From Sporosarcina sp. 6E9 (GTDB lineage: Bacteria > Bacillota > Bacilli > Bacillales_A > Planococcaceae): a DNA stretch of 64,000 nt. The translations under genes and the position numbers were made by a program. The stretch spans positions 1 to 64,000 of the forward strand of contig NZ_JAGEMN010000006.1 of assembly GCF_017921835.1 (NCBI RefSeq), read 5' to 3'. Of this stretch, positions 59,266-64,000 are shown piece after piece; within the stretch, counting starts at the first letter, position 1, and each line of letters starts with the position of its first letter. The notes beneath the pieces are model-generated. The model did not search any database, had not been told where the DNA came from, and saw only the letters and a program-made list of their open reading frames with translations.

Positions 59266-60075
59266 GTGATTCATCTTGTATTTGGAAACGCTGCAACGGG
59301 CAGTGTAAAACGTAAGCGAAATCGTAAGGTTATTGGATTCCCCGTCGATTTTGCGGTTGGACCTATTACCAATATTCATTAGGAAAGTGGCATAATACAT
59401 CATTTTGATTGGTTGAAATCTTCATTCCGCACAGAGTTGAATTGGGGGGATTTTGACGAAGATCAAACAGCGTATTGTGAATCTCTGCAAAAGTTGTTGA
59501 AAATAGAAGATGGTGAGCAAGTAACCATTTGGACTTGTGAAAATGCATCAGAGCAAATAGGCCTTCGAACCAGCTGCTATTTATTGAAAGATAAAGATGT
59601 CGAAATAAATGTTGTCAATACATTCACAGCAATGCATGATTACATGAAGCATAAAGAAGTCCGATTTGATATTCGTCATACGGCTGAATGTCATGCTGAG
59701 CTGCTCGCTCATTTTTATAAGCATTCTACATATCCAATTTCAGAAGTAATGAAAAGAGATTATGTGCAGAGTGGGGAAAAATTGCTTCGCAGTGAAAGCG
59801 TTGTTCGTTCTTGGCAACACGGAGAAGTCATAGATGATTTGGAAACAAGAGACGATGCATTTATATTGGAATGTGCCACAAGACTACATAATGAAATGCC
59901 TGATCAAGAATTTATAAATGCACCAAGAGTAATCGGCGAAGTGTTGGGTCATTCAGTTCAATCATTGTCTGACACATGGATTGAGTATAGACTCCGCTCG
60001 CTCATTAATTCCAACCAATTAGCGTATAAAGGTAATCTCAACTCGATGCGTATGTATGAAATAAAAGTTATCTAG
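59266..60075 (+). pseudogene. DUF1835-type gene with one in-frame TAG
   Basis: GTG 59266 (AGGAGGCGG upstream) starts IHLVFGNAATGSVKRKR, typical of DUF1835 proteins, then VIGFPVDFAVGPITNIH and TAG at 59380-59382. Without a frame change the protein goes on (ESGIIHHFDWLKSSFRTELNWGD...) to 60075, ~269 codons in all, with the C-terminal DUF3658-type part intact. So one nonsense change (a CAG/AAG/GAG to TAG would do it) split the gene. A TTG at 59413 could restart a shortened protein. Confidence 0.8.
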
Positions 60076-60105
60076 TAAACTGCTGGAGAGAGGTATGAGA
60101 ACATT

Positions 60106-60139
60106 AAAAAGCATCGGCATTATATACCGATGCTTTTTT
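60106..60139. terminator. Bidirectional terminator, aaaagcatcgg family
   Basis: aaaaagcatcggcat / accgatgctttttt stem between convergent genes; near-identical stem at 63243-63275. Confidence 0.85.
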
Positions 60140-60142
60140 AGA

Positions 60143-62209
60143 TTAACGGACTTGTGATATTTTGGTAAACACGCCGAGCTTATCAAGCGTGAATGCATAT
60201 AGTTCCGCGGCTTCCTTCAAGTGATTGAAGCGACCAGACTTGCCGAAATGACCGGCACCCATATTCGTTTTCAGTATGATTGTGTTGTTATCGGTTTTTA
60301 GCGCTCTCAAGCGTGCCACCCACTTGGCTGGCTCCCAATACCCGACACGCGGATCGTTGAGGCCAGTTGTAATATACATATGCGGATAGTCTTTCGCTTC
60401 TACATTGTCATATGGGCTATATGACTTCATATATAAATAATCATCCCGCTTCCGAGGGTCTCCCCATTCGTCCCACTCCAAAGTGGTAAGCGGAATCGTG
60501 GTGTCGAGCATCGTTGAAACGACATCGACAAATGGCACTGCTGGGATAACAACTTCAAACAGCTCACCGGCCATATTGGCCACTGCGCCTATGAGAAGGC
60601 CACCTGCACTGCCACCGCGCGCCGCCATTTGGCTCTTAGTTGTGTAGCCCTGCTCAATAAGAAATTTTGCAACAGCGATAAAGTCGGTGAACGTGTTGCG
60701 CTTATTTTGCATCTTTCCATCCTCATACCAATTTCGTCCCATTTCGGAACCACCGCGAACTTGTGCTGTGACAAATACAATTCCCTTTTCTAACATTGGT
60801 AGTCCGTATGGGCTGAAGTAGGGATCACTGTTAGCTCCATATGACCCGTACCCGTTTAAAATCAACGGAGCTGGCCCATTTTCAAGTGCGCCTTTCTGAT
60901 AGACCATGGTCATCGGCACTTTGACGCCGTCCTCGGCTACCGCCCATAATTGTTTTTGAATGAAACGATTAGGATCAAAATCGCCACTGACAGGCGCAAC
61001 TTGCAAACAATGTTTTTCTCCAGTCAAAAGATCCAACCCGTATGTTGTTTTGGGGGTGAGATGTGATTCATAATTAAATAATACTTCTGTCGTCTCGTAG
61101 CTTTGATCGGATAAGATCGACACGGTGTAAAGCGGTTCGTCCCATTTGATTTGCTTCAATTCATCGTTTTCTAATGACCAAATTTGTGTCAGGCCATTCT
61201 CGCGTCCAGCGACGAGCAACTCGTCTTGAAATGGGTAAATACTTTGAAGGTAGCGTTCCTTACGATACGGAACGACGTTCTCTCTTGATTGAAGATCATT
61301 GACCGGGCAACGGATCAACTGGAAATTCAAGGCCTCTTCGTTTGTCAGAATCAGCAAATCCTCTCCCCAATGCTCGACATCATATAAGATCCCCTCACGC
61401 CGTGCGTCTACTAGTTTCAAGGGAGAGAGCGGCGAATCCGCGTCAAGTAGGCGGATTTCGCTCGTCATTTTTGAGCTGGAATGCACAAAAATAAACTTCC
61501 CGCTTTGTGATTTTGTCACGAATAAAGTGAACGTCGTGTCTTTTTCTACGAAGACTAACTCATCATTTTCCTTCTCGCTACCCAAGCGATGTCGCCATAG
61601 CTGGGATGGACGCTGGTTCTCATCGACGCTGATGTAAAAAATATAATCACCACATCGGCTCCATTCCATGCTGCCATACAAAAAGACATCGGGAATCCGG
61701 TCAGGTAGCAGCTCGCCCGTTTCCATGTCTTTGATATGAATTGTATACCGGTCGGTGCCGTCCCGGTTCTCCAAATAGGCAAGACGGGTATGGTCGTAGG
61801 ACATACGTTGTGCCGTTACGCTTAAATACTCATCTTCTTCAGCCAATTCATTCAAATTGAGCACAATTTCCTCGGACGTTTTTGACAACAGTTCACGGTT
61901 TGCAGCCGGTTTACGCGCATAAATTGGATACTGCTTGTCTTTGTCTTGGCGGGAGTAATAGAAGAATGGACCGCGTTGCACCGGCACATTTACTTCTGTT
62001 TCAGGAACACGGTCAATCATACTTTGATAAAGTTCTTTGGTTTGTTCTTTAAGTGGCTTCATAATTTCATCGAAATACTTATTTTCCTCTTCTAGATAAT
62101 GGATGACTTCCGGGTTTTCGCGGTCCTTCAACCAATAAAAGTCGTCCTCTCGCACATCGCCATGCAATTCATGGGGATGGGAAATACGTTTTGCTATAGG
62201 TGGTTTCAT
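60143..62209 (-). CDS. S9 family oligopeptidase (oligopeptidase B type)
   Basis: 688 aa. An N-terminal beta-propeller (~1-400) is followed by an alpha/beta hydrolase domain. Ser in RGGSAGGLL (GxSxGG nucleophile), Asp in TGLNDPRVGYW, His in NMGAGHFGKSGRF. YGSYG and ARGGSAG patterns fit the prolyl oligopeptidase/oligopeptidase B group, cleaving short peptides after basic residues. AGGAGG lies before the ATG on the minus strand. Confidence 0.93.
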   Translation of the reverse strand: MKPPIAKRISHPHELHGDVREDDFYWLKDRENPEVIHYLEEENKYFDEIMKPLKEQTKELYQSMIDRVPETEVNVPVQRGPFFYYSRQDKDKQYPIYARKPAANRELLSKTSEEIVLNLNELAEEDEYLSVTAQRMSYDHTRLAYLENRDGTDRYTIHIKDMETGELLPDRIPDVFLYGSMEWSRCGDYIFYISVDENQRPSQLWRHRLGSEKENDELVFVEKDTTFTLFVTKSQSGKFIFVHSSSKMTSEIRLLDADSPLSPLKLVDARREGILYDVEHWGEDLLILTNEEALNFQLIRCPVNDLQSRENVVPYRKERYLQSIYPFQDELLVAGRENGLTQIWSLENDELKQIKWDEPLYTVSILSDQSYETTEVLFNYESHLTPKTTYGLDLLTGEKHCLQVAPVSGDFDPNRFIQKQLWAVAEDGVKVPMTMVYQKGALENGPAPLILNGYGSYGANSDPYFSPYGLPMLEKGIVFVTAQVRGGSEMGRNWYEDGKMQNKRNTFTDFIAVAKFLIEQGYTTKSQMAARGGSAGGLLIGAVANMAGELFEVVIPAVPFVDVVSTMLDTTIPLTTLEWDEWGDPRKRDDYLYMKSYSPYDNVEAKDYPHMYITTGLNDPRVGYWEPAKWVARLRALKTDNNTIILKTNMGAGHFGKSGRFNHLKEAAELYAFTLDKLGVFTKISQVR

Positions 62210-62391
62210 AAGGATCCTCCTTTATTTTATAAGTAATAGTTTCGTGACATGTTCCTGAAAATCCTCTATTTTAGAACACTATAAATCCTCTGCTAGCAGG
62301 GGTTTCATTACGGAAGGTATGCACGTCTTGGAAAAATCGAGAAAGACTGCTAAGGTGATTGAAAGTACAGATAATAATGGAGGTCATTGAT

Positions 62392-62544
62392 GTGAAATGC
62401 GGTGCTAAACAATATCATATTGAAATTGAAATAGATGGGGAAAAGAAAACAAAGACTATCGCGGCAAGAACACCTGCTGAAGCAAGGAAAAAGGTCCGCG
62501 TCGAGTACGGAGAAAAACTACAGATTATATCAGTCAGGGTTTAA
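62392..62544 (+). CDS. Small hypothetical protein (50 aa)
   Basis: GTG 62392 with GGAGG at 62379-62383. The protein is KCGAKQYHIEIEIDGEKKTK with a basic alpha/beta pattern, about 50 aa, and no known motif. The longer frame from 62359 (TTG) is less likely given the ribosome site. Function unknown. Confidence 0.65.
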   Translation: MKCGAKQYHIEIEIDGEKKTKTIAARTPAEARKKVRVEYGEKLQIISVRV

Positions 62545-62553
62545 TGATCTAAA

Positions 62554-62589
62554 AGGAAGCCAATCAATTATTTCATTGAGTGGCTTCCT
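62554..62589. terminator. Hairpin after small ORF
   Basis: aggaagcca / tggcttcct stem (62554-62562; 62581-62589) without a T-run on the plus strand; the minus strand would have tttt after it, so it may serve the opposite direction or be weak. Confidence 0.5.
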
Positions 62590-62647
62590 ACCTGCATTGA
62601 TGTAGACATGTATAAAATTAGTAATAAAACAAATAATACCAAGGAAA

Positions 62648-63232
62648 ATGAAATTGAAAGTTGTGGTGTCCTTGGTTCAAAAAAGTCTTATCATACTTTT
62701 CATGATTGCTTATCTCGCTCCATCTCTATCAATTTATGAGGGGAAAAATGAGAACACGGTATCAGCAATATTAACTACTAAAGTCACAACAACTTCTGAA
62801 GAGGATGGTACACCAATTAGTAACGCACGAATTATTGTAGTGAATTCATCAGGTGAAGTAATCGGAACAGAGTTAACAAACTCTGAAGGACAAGTAAACA
62901 TACCTGTTACAGTTCAGAAAGACCCTAGATTTCCAATGAAAAACATGGGGGAAGTTACTGTCATCGCAGTTGCTAATGGGTATAACGAGTATGTCGACTT
63001 TAGTGTTCCGATTAATGAATTCGATGATCATACTGGCACAGTTTTTATACCCCTTTGGAATATAGACCCTACTAGACGCAATGAACCGCAATTTCTCAAC
63101 GGAAGTTTTCATCGTCTTACAGTCTTTGAAATGCTTGATGATTATGCGGAGAAAATTGGATTGAAAAGGCAAGAACTAAAAGTAGATATTGGGAAGGAAA
63201 CACCTTGGAGTTCCGATTTTAAAGTCAATTAA
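62648..63232 (+). CDS. Secreted protein with carboxypeptidase-regulatory-like repeat
   Basis: 194 aa. Signal peptide (residues ~8-30, IILFMIAYLAPSL), then an Ig-like/CarboxypepD_reg-like beta domain (TTKVTTTSEEDGTPISNARIIV...GTELTNSEGQVNIPV) with the SxxG..N pattern of such sandwich domains. C-terminal part unassigned. The ATG has only a short spacing to AAGG. Extracellular location is likely; function unknown. Confidence 0.7.
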   Translation: MKLKVVVSLVQKSLIILFMIAYLAPSLSIYEGKNENTVSAILTTKVTTTSEEDGTPISNARIIVVNSSGEVIGTELTNSEGQVNIPVTVQKDPRFPMKNMGEVTVIAVANGYNEYVDFSVPINEFDDHTGTVFIPLWNIDPTRRNEPQFLNGSFHRLTVFEMLDDYAEKIGLKRQELKVDIGKETPWSSDFKVN

Positions 63233-63242
63233 TCATATACCC

Positions 63243-63275
63243 AAAAGCATCGGCACTATAACCGATGCTTTTTTG
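63243..63275. terminator. Bidirectional terminator, aaaagcatcgg family
   Basis: aaaagcatcgg / ccgatgctttt stem followed by T; between convergent genes. Same stem sequence as 60106-60139. Confidence 0.82.
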
Positions 63276-63285
63276 GTCGTTGAAG

Positions 63286-64000
63286 TCAAAGAAGAAAAAA
63301 TCCAATCCCCATAATTAAATACGCCGCGAAAAGTATTAATCCCTCAAACCAATTCGATTCACCATCATTACTAAGATTAATAACAAGAAGCGTCGCGGTA
63401 ATCATTGCGACCAATTCAGGTACTGTAAAGACAAGCGGCATTGGTTCGGGCATCAGCAGGGAAACCAGGACAAGTACGGGTGCAACGAACATAGCAACTT
63501 GCAGTGTCGAGCCGACAGCAATCTCGACCGTTACATCCATCTTGTTCTTCATCGCCATCGTAATGGCAGAGAAATGTTCAGCGGCATTACCAATGATGGC
63601 AACGACAATGACACCGATGAATAATTCGGTCCATCCGAATTTATCGCCGATTGTCTCAAATGTCTGGACCAGTCGTTCCGATACAAAAGCGACCGCGACC
63701 GTCGATAGAAGAAGCACCCAAATCGATTTGCGTTTCGTCCACTCCGGAATCTCCGTTTCGCCTTCTTCCTTATCAGAGGAACCGAAAACACCTCGGTGCG
63801 TAACAAGCTTAAAGAATAATCCTGCGAGATAAAGGGTAATCAGAATGACTGATATGCCGATACTTAAGCTTAATGTTTTCTGTGGATTCAACGTCATCGA
63901 AAATATTTCCGGAATGACAAATGCCACAATGACAGCGAAGATGAGCAGTCCAGAATTATAGCGGGCGTCATGAATACTGAAATTTTGGCGCTTAAACTTG
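63286..64000 (-). CDS. CaxA-type Ca2+/H+ antiporter (5' truncated at window edge)
   Basis: At least 237 residues in the window; the frame runs past the edge, so the start is outside. GNAAEHFSAITMA and EIAVGSTLQVAMFVAPVLVL are the paired alpha-repeat motifs of Ca2+/H+ exchangers (YfkE/ChaA/CAX). Six or so membrane segments. It would extrude Ca2+ in exchange for H+, next to the P-type calcium ATPase region. A GTG at 63927 is not the real start: the coding frame continues upstream with SIHDARYNSGLLIF. Confidence 0.92.
   Translation of the reverse strand, partial: KFKRQNFSIHDARYNSGLLIFAVIVAFVIPEIFSMTLNPQKTLSLSIGISVILITLYLAGLFFKLVTHRGVFGSSDKEEGETEIPEWTKRKSIWVLLLSTVAVAFVSERLVQTFETIGDKFGWTELFIGVIVVAIIGNAAEHFSAITMAMKNKMDVTVEIAVGSTLQVAMFVAPVLVLVSLLMPEPMPLVFTVPELVAMITATLLVINLSNDGESNWFEGLILFAAYLIMGIGFFLL

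Overview
The window is chromosomal DNA of a low-to-moderate GC Gram-positive bacterium. I place it in Bacillales, most likely Planococcaceae (Sporosarcina-like); this rests on gene order and protein similarity recalled from memory. Support comes from the end of an rrn operon, yebE-yebG, a purine operon with a PurR operator and a guanine riboswitch, and then yerA-yerB-yerC-pcrB-pcrA-ligA-camS-gatCAB-dgkB-rlmCD, which is the Bacillus subtilis order around 700 kb with local insertions and losses.

Region 1 (1-12.3 kb): the 3' end of 23S rRNA, 5S rRNA, two hairpin terminators, yebE and yebG, then the pur operon purE-K-S-Q-L-F-M-N-H-D ending in a strong terminator. Two things are odd. purB and purC, which lie between purK and purS in B. 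subtilis, are absent. PurQ also carries Gly and Leu where the glutaminase Cys and His should be, and its partner PurL and the downstream PurF carry substitutions at normally conserved motif positions. The operon may therefore encode an FGAM synthetase that does not use PurQ-derived ammonia.

Region 2 (12.4-35.2 kb): a regulator fusing a Walker-A-less ABC domain to a LytTR DNA-binding domain, followed by an ABC exporter it probably controls. Then come housekeeping genes for adenine deamination, DNA helicase and ligase, archaeal-type lipid precursor synthesis (pcrB), the amidotransferase for Gln-tRNA, a diacylglycerol kinase, a Nudix hydrolase, a cytochrome bd operon with a tiny CydS subunit, and rRNA methylation (rlmCD).

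Region 3 (35.2-46.6 kb) is an AT-rich accessory region. It holds an XRE/membrane-protein pair, an RDD protein, an NTF2-like protein, a GAF/XRE/degenerate histidine-kinase cluster, a membrane metallopeptidase with a TPR-like tail, an acetate transporter, a Dus enzyme, a DUF6037-like protein, an RNase H-like protein and an aromatic-acid exporter. Three related terminator hairpins and two copies of a 146-bp element with 12-bp inverted ends (GGTACCTGTGCA) mark it as a recombination-prone area.

Region 4 (46.7-55.7 kb): a PucR-family regulator and, divergently, a complete reductive pyrimidine catabolism set: carbamoylase, dihydropyrimidinase, PreT, PreA and an NCS1 permease. The expected route is uracil to dihydrouracil to N-carbamoyl-beta-alanine to beta-alanine, releasing ammonia.

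Region 5 (55.7-64 kb): a P-type calcium ATPase, several small or secreted proteins, a DUF1835 gene interrupted by one in-frame TAG, an S9 oligopeptidase and the 3' part of a CaxA-type Ca2+/H+ antiporter running off the end.
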